Shown: positions 38,759 to 47,033, counted from the stretch's first letter. The stretch is 64,000 nucleotides of DNA from JANXLO01 sp038231295 (GCA_038231295.1 JBBRLP010000009.1:11624-75623), one strand, 5' to 3'. Notes: generated by a model from the sequence alone, not told the origin. Numbers and translations are program-made.

Positions 38759-38839
38759 AACCGTTCGAACCTCTCTCCCGCCCTGCGTAATCATCGTATC
38801 GCTTCTTTTCGACGACATCCCCAAATCGAATGTTCCGGC

Positions 38840-39787
38840 CTACGGCTTGTAGTTCAGCGGGAGCAGCCGCGCCGCCTGAACTACATCCATTTTCTTGGCC
38901 GTTCCGCTGAGCAGTATGACCATGACCTTCGAGCTGTTGGCCGTCGCGACGTGCTGCGTAACGTAAGTGAGGACGGTTCGGTCTGCCGGCGGATTCTTGT
39001 ACTTCAGTTGGGTCACGTCAATCTGGCCGCTATTGGCAGCGTCCGTCGGCTCACAGGCGGTGCCGAGTTTGTGGGTCCAGTCTGGGCTGTAGTGCAGTTC
39101 GTACTGCGGCATCCCCGGTGAGACATACATGATATTGCCGTTCGCATCAAGGCGCGGCCCGATGTCCATGCTGTCCATGACGTAGTAGAGCTTGGGCTGT
39201 CCGATATAGGAGGCCGAAGGCAGGTCGCGGTCGCCAATCGTCGCGCAACTGGAGCCTGTAGTCGCTTCCCAGGTCACGATCTGGTCGGGCTTGTACAGCG
39301 AGTTGTGGGGATAGTAGACCTGCGTCACCATCCGTTTGTCCTTCACGAGGTTGTCGGGGGTGGTGAAGGTGATATAGTCTTTGACCTGTTCGGGATAGAG
39401 ATAGCCGCGATTGAGGCCGACGGCAGGCGTACCGACATTGGTCGCGAAGAACTCTCTTGCCAGTTCCATCGAGGTGATGTTCAGCGTCGGGTTGACATCA
39501 GTGGGCAGGGCGGGACGCTGGGGCGGCGTAATCGTGCTATCGGGAGCCTCGGCATACCCGAACAGCACGGAGGGATAGTGGCCTTCGTCCTCATTGAAGA
39601 GTTTCGCGCCCACATAGACCGTGTGCAGGTTGCTCATGGTGCCGCTCTGCCGGGCCTGTTCGCGCACGGCCCCGAAGACCGGGAAGAGAATGGCGGCGAG
39701 GATCGCGATAATCGCGATGACGACGAGCAGTTCGATAATGGTAAATGCACCGTGCGCCCGTCGGCGCGGCATGAGCCGGGTATCCAT
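38840..39787 (-). CDS. Type IV prepilin-like protein 2 (DUF1559-like group)
   Basis: ATG 39787-39785 has GGAGAA 5 nt upstream and gives a short leader, MDTRLMPRRRAHGA, before FTIIELLVVIAIIAILAAIL. The residue at -1 is Ala rather than Gly, with Glu at +5 intact. The segment after the helix (FGAVREQARQSGTMSNLHTV) is the pattern seen in abundant Armatimonadota and Planctomycetota prepilins. The C-terminal half shares YxMDSMDIGPRLD ... ELHYSPDWT ... VMVILLSGTAKKMD with the neighbouring prepilin, so the two are paralogues. It would be processed by the PilD encoded upstream and could be a major or FimU-type subunit. Confidence 0.82.
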   Translation of the reverse strand: MDTRLMPRRRAHGAFTIIELLVVIAIIAILAAILFPVFGAVREQARQSGTMSNLHTVYVGAKLFNEDEGHYPSVLFGYAEAPDSTITPPQRPALPTDVNPTLNITSMELAREFFATNVGTPAVGLNRGYLYPEQVKDYITFTTPDNLVKDKRMVTQVYYPHNSLYKPDQIVTWEATTGSSCATIGDRDLPSASYIGQPKLYYVMDSMDIGPRLDANGNIMYVSPGMPQYELHYSPDWTHKLGTACEPTDAANSGQIDVTQLKYKNPPADRTVLTYVTQHVATANSSKVMVILLSGTAKKMDVVQAARLLPLNYKP

Positions 39788-39850
39788 AGTGTTCTCCGTA
39801 GATGCGTACATAGGGGACGCCACTCCGCTCGGGGTCGAGACCCCGACTGC

Positions 39851-40612
39851 CTAAAAATTAAACTTGAGAGGCCCTTTGGTCGTGAACTGGTTCGCGGGAA
39901 TGGGCTTGACCGTCCCGGACAGCATCAGCACCGGAATGATGCCTGCATGGGCGACTCCGCAGTGATAGGTACACCAGGTCACGACGGTATTGCTCTCCGG
40001 CGGATTCGGGTATTTCAACTGGTTCTGCGGGTCGTTCGCCCCCGTCATTCCCGTCCAGTCGAGCGCGTAGTGAACTTCGTAGGTGTAGGGCGGCATGGCG
40101 TTGAAACTGGAATCCAGCGCGGGGCCGATGTCGTAACTATCGTAGGTGTAGAAGTAAGCGGGCTTGCCTGCATTCATCACCTGACCGCTCAGCGGCACAT
40201 TTGCCGGGTAGACGGCGGTGGTGACGGCGGTCGGGTTCGGATTCACATTGTCCGGGCAGAGAAACGCCTGTTTGCCGGTCGCCGTCGTTTTCTGCTTGAT
40301 AAGCGGCCGCGCCAGCACCTGGTCTATCTCCAGCGGAGTGCCGGTGCCGATGTAGAGTTGCTGCTGACCGCCTGCATTAGTGAAATACGGGTTGGCGCAC
40401 ATAACCGTCGGGAATTTGCCATTGTCCTCTTTATACAGCTTAATGGCCTGGGCAATCGCTCCCATCTGCTGCATACAGGTGGACTGGCGCGTCTTTTCGC
40501 GGACATGGCCGAAGGCAGGGAAGAGAATAGCAGCGAGGATCGCGATTATCGCGATCACGACGAGTAGCTCGATCAAGGTAAAGCCCCGATGGGCACTTCT
40601 GTTCTCTCTCAT
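39851..40612 (-). CDS. Type IV prepilin-like protein 1 (DUF1559-like group)
   Basis: 253 aa. Leader MRENRSAHRG, then FTLIELLVVIAIIAILAAIL: Gly at -1, Phe +1, Glu +5. FGHVREKTRQSTCMQQMGAI follows, then a globular part with YDSYDIGPALD, YEVHYALDWT and IIPVLMLSGTVKPI, each matched in the next gene. It is the first gene of the seven-gene minor-pilin-like row, 38 bp before the second prepilin gene. The Shine-Dalgarno GGAAGGG lies upstream. It may be a major pilin, or the FimU/GspH-type starter of the tip complex. The downstream partner is a tandem duplicate that has diverged. Confidence 0.83.
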   Translation of the reverse strand: MRENRSAHRGFTLIELLVVIAIIAILAAILFPAFGHVREKTRQSTCMQQMGAIAQAIKLYKEDNGKFPTVMCANPYFTNAGGQQQLYIGTGTPLEIDQVLARPLIKQKTTATGKQAFLCPDNVNPNPTAVTTAVYPANVPLSGQVMNAGKPAYFYTYDSYDIGPALDSSFNAMPPYTYEVHYALDWTGMTGANDPQNQLKYPNPPESNTVVTWCTYHCGVAHAGIIPVLMLSGTVKPIPANQFTTKGPLKFNF

Positions 40613-40754
40613 AACGTCCCTTCCTGTCTTCCTGCGTGGAACGCGATCACACGCGCCGGACCGTCTCTTTTGACGATGCCTCTCTGCCGTATGTTCCTGA
40701 CGGAAATTTGTGCGGATGAATTTAATAGGGTGTTTAGCAAATACGCCAGCCTAC

Positions 40755-40887
40755 GGCACTGAAGTGCCGGTCTACGATTGCAAAGCCCGCCTTCGCGGGC
40801 TGCTCCCCCACACAGCGAGCGGTTGGCTTCTGCGTTGGGAGTCCACGCAGGTGGACTTCGTAAACGTAGAACGGGGTTTCAACCCCG
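40755..40887. repeat. Cluster of four short palindromic hairpins (REP-like)
   Basis: Four different perfect hairpins stand within 133 bp in the gap between pilD and the first prepilin gene: GGCACT-GA-AGTGCC (40755-40768), AGCCCGC-CTTC-GCGGGCT (40784-40801), GTCCAC-GCAG-GTGGAC (40841-40856) and CGGGGTT-TC-AACCCCG (40872-40887). They look like dispersed intergenic palindromes. They lie downstream of pilD is not the case: on the minus strand they follow the pilD stop (40902) and precede the prepilin operon, so they may end or process the pilD message. Confidence 0.6.
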
Positions 40888-40901
40888 GTTCTAAACACGC
40901 T

Positions 40902-41996
40902 CTAATAGGGTGGCAGCGGCGGTTTTGGCACGGCGCTGTTCTCGTGAAACGCGTAGCTCAGATAGAGCGCCGTCAGCCACTCGCCCCCGAAGGCCGTTGC
41001 CAGAAATCCGATGACCAGAAAAGGACCGAAGGGAATCGCGCTGGCAGCGGGTTTCCAGTCGTCCTCCTCGCTCGCGACCAGTGTGGGAAGCGGTTCGCGG
41101 CGGGTTTTGTCGCGCAGATAGCTCCACAGATCACCCAGAACGAGGCACCAGCCGATGTCCGCCAGTTCGCGGCCCAGAGACGAGCCGTCCGACTCTATTT
41201 CTTCGGCTGTCGCCTCGTCATTTCCTCTCTCAATTTCCCCCGAAACGCCTGCGATTTCGGTACGGCGGCGTAAAAAGATGAGCGCGGGGCCGACAATGAG
41301 GCCGGACATACAGGCCAGCAGTATCCAGATGGGGAAAAGCCGCAGGGCGCTCGCGCCTGCCGGAACGAGCAGTGCGAGCATTGCGCCCATCGCCCGCGCC
41401 AGCAAGACATCGCCCAACCCCATCGCCTCCTGCCGCTTCCAGAGCCAGCCTGCCAGTCGCATCGCGCCGAAGAGCAGCATCCCAACGACTGCGCCGAGAA
41501 CGGAACGCGGCAACCATCCCCAGAGCAGACCATACCCCGTCTCGTGGCTCGCGATGCCGTAGACATCCCGCCCGACTGCCACAAAAAACGCCAGCAGGTT
41601 GAGCGAGTCGGGAATGGTGAAAGTGGCGAGGTCTATGAAATAGATGGGAATCAGCAGGGCCGCGAAGAACAGCATGGCGACTGCTGTCGGGCCGTCGTGC
41701 TGAAAGCGCAGCGTGAGGGCGGCGAACAGCAGGCCCGTGAGCAGTTCAACGGAGAAGTAGCGCCAGGAGATAGGCAGCTTGCAGGTGCGGCATTTCTGCC
41801 CGAGGAAGAGGAAACTGAACAGAGGCACGAGGTCGAGGGCGGTCAGGCGGGTGCGGCAGTTCGGGCAGAACGACCACTGCGGTTCCGATACCGAAATGCC
41901 GAGCGGCAGGCGATAGATCACGACATTCAGGAAACTGCCGATACAGATGCCAAAGGCGAACGCCGTTGCCGTCCAGAACCAGAGAGGTCCACTCAT
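40902..41996 (-). CDS. pilD: Prepilin peptidase / N-methyltransferase PilD (A24A)
   Basis: 364-aa polytopic membrane protein. FGICIGSFLNVVIYRLP and the two CxxC pairs (CPNC ... CRTC) form the N-terminal cytosolic methylase part. The two catalytic aspartates are in YFIDLATFTIPD and GLGDVLLARAMG (GxGD motif). It cleaves class III leaders and N-methylates the mature pilins encoded just downstream. Unusual: about 85 hydrophilic residues (roughly 230-315, including ERGNDEATAEEIESDGSS) are inserted before the final conserved IPFGPFLVIG helix. The start region has no clear Shine-Dalgarno. A 5-codon open frame MKNPL ends overlapping the ATG and might couple translation. Confidence 0.93.
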   Translation of the reverse strand: MSGPLWFWTATAFAFGICIGSFLNVVIYRLPLGISVSEPQWSFCPNCRTRLTALDLVPLFSFLFLGQKCRTCKLPISWRYFSVELLTGLLFAALTLRFQHDGPTAVAMLFFAALLIPIYFIDLATFTIPDSLNLLAFFVAVGRDVYGIASHETGYGLLWGWLPRSVLGAVVGMLLFGAMRLAGWLWKRQEAMGLGDVLLARAMGAMLALLVPAGASALRLFPIWILLACMSGLIVGPALIFLRRRTEIAGVSGEIERGNDEATAEEIESDGSSLGRELADIGWCLVLGDLWSYLRDKTRREPLPTLVASEEDDWKPAASAIPFGPFLVIGFLATAFGGEWLTALYLSYAFHENSAVPKPPLPPY

Positions 41997-42031
41997 AGGG
42001 GATTTTTCATTTTCTCACAGGTTGGCAGGAG

Positions 42032-42060
42032 TTGTCCGGGGGTTGAAAACCCCCGGACAA
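42032..42060 (-). terminator. Strong 13-bp hairpin between pilC and pilD
   Basis: TTGTCCGGGGGTT (42032-42044) pairs perfectly with AACCCCCGGACAA (42048-42060) around a GAA loop. It lies 12 bp after the pilC stop. No T-run follows, so read-through into pilD is likely; it may stabilise the pilC 3' end or lower pilD expression, or be a REP-type element. Confidence 0.5.
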
Positions 42061-42072
42061 CCCCCGAACGTT

Positions 42073-43317
42073 CTACTCTTTGGCCGCGCCGTCCTTGTCC
42101 TCGCCGCCGCCGGAGAGGTTGCTGATGACGTTCAGCAGGGGCATGAACATCGCGATGACGATGAAGCCGACGCAAAAGCCGAGGAAGACGATCATGACCG
42201 GTTCGATGGCGGAGGTGAGGGACTGGAGAGTGGACTCCACTTCGCCTTCGTAGAACTCGGCGATCTTGGAGAGCATCTGATCGAGCGCTCCAGACTCTTC
42301 TCCGATGGAGATCATATGGACGACCATCGGCGGGAACATCTTGCTGCGCTCCAGCGGCTCGTTGATGCGCTCTCCTTCACGGATACGGGCGCGGGCGTTC
42401 ATGATCGCTTCGCTGATGATCTCGTTGCCGACGACTCCGGCCACGGTCTCCATCGCCTGGAGGATGGGAACACCGGAGACGAGCAGCGTCGAGAGGGTGC
42501 GGGCGAAACGGGACAGGGCAATCTTGTGGCCGAGTGGGCCGAAGACAGGCACTTTCAGTTTCAGGCGGTCAATGACGCGCCGTCCGAGTTTGGTCGAACC
42601 CGCGTATTTGATCGCCATCCAGATCGCGCCGACAATCAGCAGGCCGACCCACCACTTCTCTTTGAGGAAGTTGGAGAAGTCAACGAGAACCTGCGTCATC
42701 CAGGGCAGTTCCTTCACGCCGAGGTCTTTGAATAGGTCAATGAACTTCGGAACGATGAAGGTGCAGAGGCCGAGAACGATCAGGATCGCGACGACGACAA
42801 CGATGGCCGGATAGGTCATGGCCGCCTTGACTTTGCGGCGCATTTCCATGTCCTTTTCCAGGAAGTGGGACAGACGCTGGAGGGCTTCTTCGAGGACACC
42901 ACCAATCTCTCCGGCGCGGACAAGCCCGATGAACAGGTTGTTGAAGACCTTCGGGTATTTCGCCATGGATTTCGAGAGGGTCTGGCCGCTTTCGACCTCC
43001 ACCTGGATCTCGCGGATGATGCGCTTAAGCTTCGGGTTCTGGGTCTGCTCACCAAGCACATCGAGGGCGCGGACGAGCGACACACCGGCGTCTACCATCG
43101 TGGAGAACTGCCGGCAGAAGATGGAGAGGTCCTTGAGTTTGACGCGCCCGAATCCGCCGCCCTGTTTCTTCTTGGCGGTCTTCGTCTGTGTGACTTCGTT
43201 GACGGCGAAGCCCTGCTCGACGAGGCGGCGTTTGAGAATGTCCTGGTTTTCGGCTTCCGACGTTCCGGTGCGAACCGCCCCGGTAGCGTCACGAACAGTG
43301 TACTGATAGGTGGGCAT
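42073..43317 (-). CDS. pilC: Type IV pilus inner-membrane platform protein PilC (GspF family)
   Basis: 414 aa. The N-terminus MPTYQYTVRDATGAVRTGT and two T2SSF domains (about 70-195 and 275-400) are standard: FCRQFSTMVDAGVSLVRALDVL in the first and FARTLSTLLVSGVPILQAME in the second. Transmembrane helices lie at about 168-195, 215-235 and 375-400. It anchors the PilB and PilT motors and transmits their rotation to the pilin base. AGGAG 7 nt before the ATG. It is 21 bp after pilT, and its C-terminal tail is Gly/Asp-rich (SGGGEDKDGAAKE). Confidence 0.95.
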   Translation of the reverse strand: MPTYQYTVRDATGAVRTGTSEAENQDILKRRLVEQGFAVNEVTQTKTAKKKQGGGFGRVKLKDLSIFCRQFSTMVDAGVSLVRALDVLGEQTQNPKLKRIIREIQVEVESGQTLSKSMAKYPKVFNNLFIGLVRAGEIGGVLEEALQRLSHFLEKDMEMRRKVKAAMTYPAIVVVVAILIVLGLCTFIVPKFIDLFKDLGVKELPWMTQVLVDFSNFLKEKWWVGLLIVGAIWMAIKYAGSTKLGRRVIDRLKLKVPVFGPLGHKIALSRFARTLSTLLVSGVPILQAMETVAGVVGNEIISEAIMNARARIREGERINEPLERSKMFPPMVVHMISIGEESGALDQMLSKIAEFYEGEVESTLQSLTSAIEPVMIVFLGFCVGFIVIAMFMPLLNVISNLSGGGEDKDGAAKE

Positions 43318-43338
43318 GGTGTTTTCTCCTGGAACTTA

Positions 43339-44604
43339 TCAACGGTAGCCGGCCTGGCCGGGTTGCGGGGTGGTGGCGGTCTTGATCATCTTCTCAAGTT
43401 CCGTCGGGTTCATAGCGCGGGTCATGGCCTCGTCGAGCGAAATCACACCGCGCACGTACATGTCGCGCAGACACTGATCCATCGTCTGCATACCCATATT
43501 GGCGCTGGTTTGAATCATGGACGTGATCTGATGGGCTTTGGCTTCACGGATCAGGTTGCGGATAGCCGGGGAGGCCCGCATGATCTCGAGGGCGCAGGCA
43601 CGTCCGGGTTGATTGGCGCGGGGAATCAACTGCTGGCATAGAATGGCCTGCAAGTTGTTGGAAAGCTGGAGGCGCACCTGCTCCTGCTGCCCTCCAGGGA
43701 ACGAGTCCACGATACGTTCGACGGAGGTCGCGGCGGAGTTGGTATGCAGCGTGGCGAACACAAGGTGGCCCGTTTCGGCAGCGGAGACGGCCATCTGCAT
43801 GGTTTCGAGGTCGCGCATTTCGCCAACGAGGATGACATCCGGGTCTTCGCGGAGGGAGGCGCGGAGGGCGTTTTTGAACTCTTTGGTGTCCTGCCCGACT
43901 TCGCGCTGATTGATAACCGAGAATTTATGCGTGTGCAGGTATTCAATCGGGTCTTCAATCGTGATGATATGCTTGCTCTCCTCGCTATTGATGTGATTGA
44001 TCATCGCGGCGAGCGTGGTGGATTTGCCGGAACCTGTCGGGCCGGTGACGAGGACGAGGCCGCGCGGTAGGTGGGTCAGCTCTTCCAAAATGGGCGGCAA
44101 CTGCAGGTCCTTGAGTGTGGGGATCTTCTGCGGAATCTGCCGAAAGGCCATCGCGCAGTTGCCCTTATCGCGGAAAACGTTGACGCGGAAACGGGCAATA
44201 CGGGCCAACTGGTACGAAAAGTCCAGTTCGAAATCGGTTTCAAAGCGCTGAATCTGTTCGTCGGTGAGGATGTCGTAGATCAGTCTCTGCGCGGCCTGCG
44301 GGGTCATCTTCTCCCAGGGCATCGGCACGAGTGCACCATCCACGCGGATGACGGGCGGAATTCCGACGGCAATATGGAGGTCGGACGCGCCTTTTTCGTT
44401 CATGGCCCGGAGCAGGTCGTCAATATGCGCGTCGTCGAGGACGAAGGGACGCGCCGAGGTCGCCTGGATGGGTGCGGGCGGCATTCCGGGAACGCCCGGC
44501 ACTCCGGGAGGAGCCTGGGGCTGTGCGTAGTTCGGCTGGCCCTGCGGCGGAGCATAGCCCTGTCCGGGCTGGTTCGGATTGTTGGGGAACTGATTGTTCG
44601 ACAC
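43339..44604 (-). CDS. pilT: Pilus retraction ATPase PilT
   Basis: I choose GTG 44604-44602 with GGGAG upstream; an ATG 48 codons further up reads through an intergenic repeat region and is unlikely. The 421-aa protein has a Pro/Gln/Gly-rich N-terminal extension (about 60 residues, NNPNQPGQGYAPP) not present in standard 345-aa PilT. The motor core follows: Walker A TGPTGSGKST (about 190), Asp box ILVGEMRDLETM, Walker B region and HTNSAATSVERI. The C-terminal QITSMIQTSANMGMQTMDQ matches the PilT AIRNLIRE...MQTGxxxGMxTMD signature. It retracts pili and allows twitching. Transcribed with pilC. Confidence 0.94.
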   Translation of the reverse strand: MSNNQFPNNPNQPGQGYAPPQGQPNYAQPQAPPGVPGVPGMPPAPIQATSARPFVLDDAHIDDLLRAMNEKGASDLHIAVGIPPVIRVDGALVPMPWEKMTPQAAQRLIYDILTDEQIQRFETDFELDFSYQLARIARFRVNVFRDKGNCAMAFRQIPQKIPTLKDLQLPPILEELTHLPRGLVLVTGPTGSGKSTTLAAMINHINSEESKHIITIEDPIEYLHTHKFSVINQREVGQDTKEFKNALRASLREDPDVILVGEMRDLETMQMAVSAAETGHLVFATLHTNSAATSVERIVDSFPGGQQEQVRLQLSNNLQAILCQQLIPRANQPGRACALEIMRASPAIRNLIREAKAHQITSMIQTSANMGMQTMDQCLRDMYVRGVISLDEAMTRAMNPTELEKMIKTATTPQPGQAGYR

Positions 44605-44814
44605 GGTCTTTTTCTCCCGATAAACGCCGTCCGTCCTGCCACATCCTTTGCAGAATGGGATAGCCCACGGCATAGCAGCTCTGATTAGTACGTAGTAGGC
44701 AAGTGTACAATTTAGTCCGGTGGACGCAGGATGGCAAAGGGTTGACACTCCTCGCTACGCGCCTCCGGCGGATCGTCCTTCGGACGAAGGGAATGCCCGT
44801 CGGGAATGACATCG

Positions 44815-44917
44815 GAATGAATTGCGGGTTTGCCCATCCGTTTGCCCTTCGGAATGAATTCCGAAGGGCAAACACCGGACGCAACGGCAAAATGATGGGC
44901 AAACCCGCAATTCATTC
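44815..44917. repeat. Nested inverted repeats (23-bp outer arms, 16-bp inner arms)
   Basis: Outer arms 44815-44837 and 44895-44917 are perfectly complementary (GAATGAATTGCGGGTTTGCC... and its reverse complement). Inside, GTTTGCCCTTCGGAAT (44840-44855) pairs perfectly with ATTCCGAAGGGCAAAC (44858-44873). The inner arms share the GTTTGCCC/GGGCAAAC core with the outer arms. The element could form a cruciform or a long forked RNA hairpin, and looks like a palindromic element inserted into another copy of a related repeat. Confidence 0.7.
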
Positions 44918-45002
44918 GCTGTGTTGGATGTGGCTGCCGCAGGCCGTGCCGTTTCGTCCTGACCGGAGGTTCCCGTTTCGATGGGAGCCATAACGGAAAC
45001 GC

Positions 45003-45041
45003 CTTCCGCACCGCCGACCATTGCGGTCTACGGCGCGGAAG
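45003..45041. repeat. Imperfect 17-bp hairpin after pilB
   Basis: CTTCCGCACCGCCGACC (45003-45019) and GGTCTACGGCGCGGAAG (45025-45041) pair at 14 of 17 positions around ATTGC. It lies about 95 bp past the pilB stop on the minus strand. It may be a terminator without T-tract or a REP-like element. Confidence 0.45.
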
Positions 45042-45134
45042 AACGAAGCCATTCGAAGGTACGATTGAACCACGTTAGCCACTACATCGCGCTTCCAATC
45101 CCTGGTCTGCGATTCCACACAGGCGAAGTGCGGT

Positions 45135-46910
45135 TTAGTAACCGGCGGTGAAGACGACGCGCATGACCTCTTCGGGCGTGGTCTGCTGCGCGAGAACTTT
45201 CAGCAGTCCGTCTTCCTTGAGTTCCTTCATGCCGTTGGCTTTGGCGGCCTCTTTCAGGTCACCGAGCGGGGCGCGGCGCACCACCATTTCGGCCATCTCC
45301 GCGTTCATTCGCATTAGTTCGTAGAAACCGATACGGCCCTTGTAGCCCGTATGGCGGCACATCTCGCAGCCACGTCCACGCGCAAGGGTCACCAGCTCAC
45401 CCGGGTCTTCCGGCTTGAAGCCGAAGCGGCGCAGATCGGAACCCGGAACCTCATAGGTCTCCTTGCAGTTCGTACAGATTTTGCGTCCGAGGCGCTGGGC
45501 GAGAATACCGATGATCGTCGCCGAGATAAGGAACGGCTCGATCCCCATGTCAATAAGGCGGATCGTGGCCGAAGGCGCGTCGTTGGTATGGAGCGTCGAA
45601 AGCACAAGGTGGCCTGTCAGCGAGGATTCAATGGCGATTTCCGCCGTTTCCAGGTCGCGCATCTCTCCGACCATAATGATGTCCGGGTCCTGACGGAGGA
45701 AGGAGCGCAGGGCGCCGGCGAAATTGAGACCGGCCTTCTTGTTCACCTGCACCTGCGTGATACCGGTCAACTGGTACTCACAGGGGTCTTCGACTGTCAG
45801 GATGTTGACGCCGACGGTGTTGAGGCGGTTAAGCACCGAGTACTGCGTGGTCGTCTTGCCGGAACCCGTTGGACCGGTAGAGAGAAGCATTCCGTTCGGC
45901 TGGTTGGAAAGTTCTTCCAGTTGGGCCTGCATCTCGGGGGTAAAGCCGAGTTTGTTCAGCCCGATCATGATGCTGCTCTTGTCGAGAATTCGCATGACGA
46001 TCTTTTCACCGAACAGGTTGGGCAGACAGGAGACGCGGAGGTCGTAGTCCTTGTTCTCGTAGCGGATGGGGATACGACCGTCCTGCGGAACGCGCCGTTC
46101 GGCGATGTTCATTTCCGAGAGAATCTTATAGCGGGCCGTCAGCGGCATCTGAAGGTATTTCGGCATCGGCATGGCTTCATGCAGAACGCCGTCAATGCGA
46201 TACCGGACGCGCATGTTGCGGGTTCCCGGCTCGATATGGATGTCCGAGGCACGCTCTTTGATCGCCTGCTGAATAATCGTGTTGGCGAGGCGAACGATAG
46301 GCGCGTCGTCGGAGCCGTCCACACTGGCCTTTTCGTCGTCCGCGTCAATGTCCGCGCTCTTGTCCGCGCCGTAGCGGGCGATGGCTTCCTTCATGTCGGT
46401 CGCCATGCTGCCGCTGCCGAGTTCCATCCCGTCTTTGTTCGGGTTCATTCCGGTCTTGGCGCTGATCTCTCCCCCAGTGGAGCCGCCGTAGAGACGGGCA
46501 ATCGCATCGGTAATGTGATCGGGAACGGCTAGAACTGCGCGTACCGTACAGCGCGAGACCAGGCGCAGGTCGTCGGCAGCCGTAATGTCGTTGGAGTTTG
46601 CCATCGCCACATAGAGGATATTGCCGTCTTTTTTGACCGGCAGCACATTGTGGCGTTTCGCGACGTGTTCGGGAACGACATTCAGCGCACTCTGATCGGG
46701 CTTGTAGACGGTGAGGTCCACGAAGGGCTGACCGAGTTCCGCCGCCTTCGCTTCATAGACGTGCGTGGGATTGAGGCCGAGGTCTACCAGGATTTTCGCG
46801 AGGTCGCCATGCGTAGACTGCTGGGCCTTCTTCGCATCCTCTATCTCCTGTGTAGAGGCGTACCCCTTCTCCACCATATAGTCGCCCAGGCTTTTTCGTG
46901 CCATTACCAT
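45135..46910 (-). CDS. pilB: Type IV pilus extension ATPase PilB (GspE family)
   Basis: 591 aa. An N-terminal MshEN/T2SSE_N domain (about 1-150; LGDYMVEKGYASTQEIEDA, GQPFVDLTVYKPD) could bind cyclic-di-GMP as in MshE, though I cannot confirm the full motif. The motor core has Walker A STGPTGSGKTTT (about 343), MVGEMRDLETAEIA and HTNDAPSATIRLIDMG. The zinc tetracysteine cluster is CTNC ... CEMC (about 478-520), which separates PilB from PilT. It drives pilus extension with the PilC platform. The ATG at 46910 follows GGTGGAG by 8 nt. A near-consensus promoter is upstream at 47005-47033. Confidence 0.95.
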   Translation of the reverse strand: MVMARKSLGDYMVEKGYASTQEIEDAKKAQQSTHGDLAKILVDLGLNPTHVYEAKAAELGQPFVDLTVYKPDQSALNVVPEHVAKRHNVLPVKKDGNILYVAMANSNDITAADDLRLVSRCTVRAVLAVPDHITDAIARLYGGSTGGEISAKTGMNPNKDGMELGSGSMATDMKEAIARYGADKSADIDADDEKASVDGSDDAPIVRLANTIIQQAIKERASDIHIEPGTRNMRVRYRIDGVLHEAMPMPKYLQMPLTARYKILSEMNIAERRVPQDGRIPIRYENKDYDLRVSCLPNLFGEKIVMRILDKSSIMIGLNKLGFTPEMQAQLEELSNQPNGMLLSTGPTGSGKTTTQYSVLNRLNTVGVNILTVEDPCEYQLTGITQVQVNKKAGLNFAGALRSFLRQDPDIIMVGEMRDLETAEIAIESSLTGHLVLSTLHTNDAPSATIRLIDMGIEPFLISATIIGILAQRLGRKICTNCKETYEVPGSDLRRFGFKPEDPGELVTLARGRGCEMCRHTGYKGRIGFYELMRMNAEMAEMVVRRAPLGDLKEAAKANGMKELKEDGLLKVLAQQTTPEEVMRVVFTAGY

Positions 46911-47004
46911 GTGAGTGTCTCCACCTATGCTCTCGATTAGCGAGTTCGAGCCGTTCTGCCGGCGTGTTCACGTTCTCGTGGATTATCGCTCGTTTGAACG
47001 CCCG

Positions 47005-47033
47005 ATTATAACACAGTGTCGTTATAGTTGCAA
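47005..47033 (-). promoter_or_regulatory. Near-consensus sigma-70 promoter for pilB
   Basis: On the minus strand TTGCAA (47028-47033) and TATAAT (47005-47010) are separated by exactly 17 bp. This lies about 95 bp before the pilB start and after the aroE stop, so it should drive pilB and perhaps the downstream pil genes. Confidence 0.75.

Larger units (their letters stand above)
44605..45134. other. 530-bp gap between pilB and pilT, filled with inverted repeats
   Basis: No credible gene. The region holds a small hairpin TCGTCC-TTC-GGACGA (44773-44787), a nested pair of large inverted repeats (44815-44917) and an imperfect 17-bp hairpin (45003-45041). It probably also carries the pilT promoter, but I see no convincing -35/-10 pair. 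Confidence 0.6.

Noticed and set aside
38758..38775. tRNA T-arm-like GGTTCGAAC on the minus strand
   Set aside because: No acceptor, D or anticodon arms can be folded around it. It lies in the ribosome-binding region of the PilV-like gene.
44605..44748. N-terminal extension of PilT by 48 residues
   Set aside because: The extra part reads through intergenic sequence, contains Cys-rich unconserved residues and has no start signal. GTG 44604 has a good Shine-Dalgarno.
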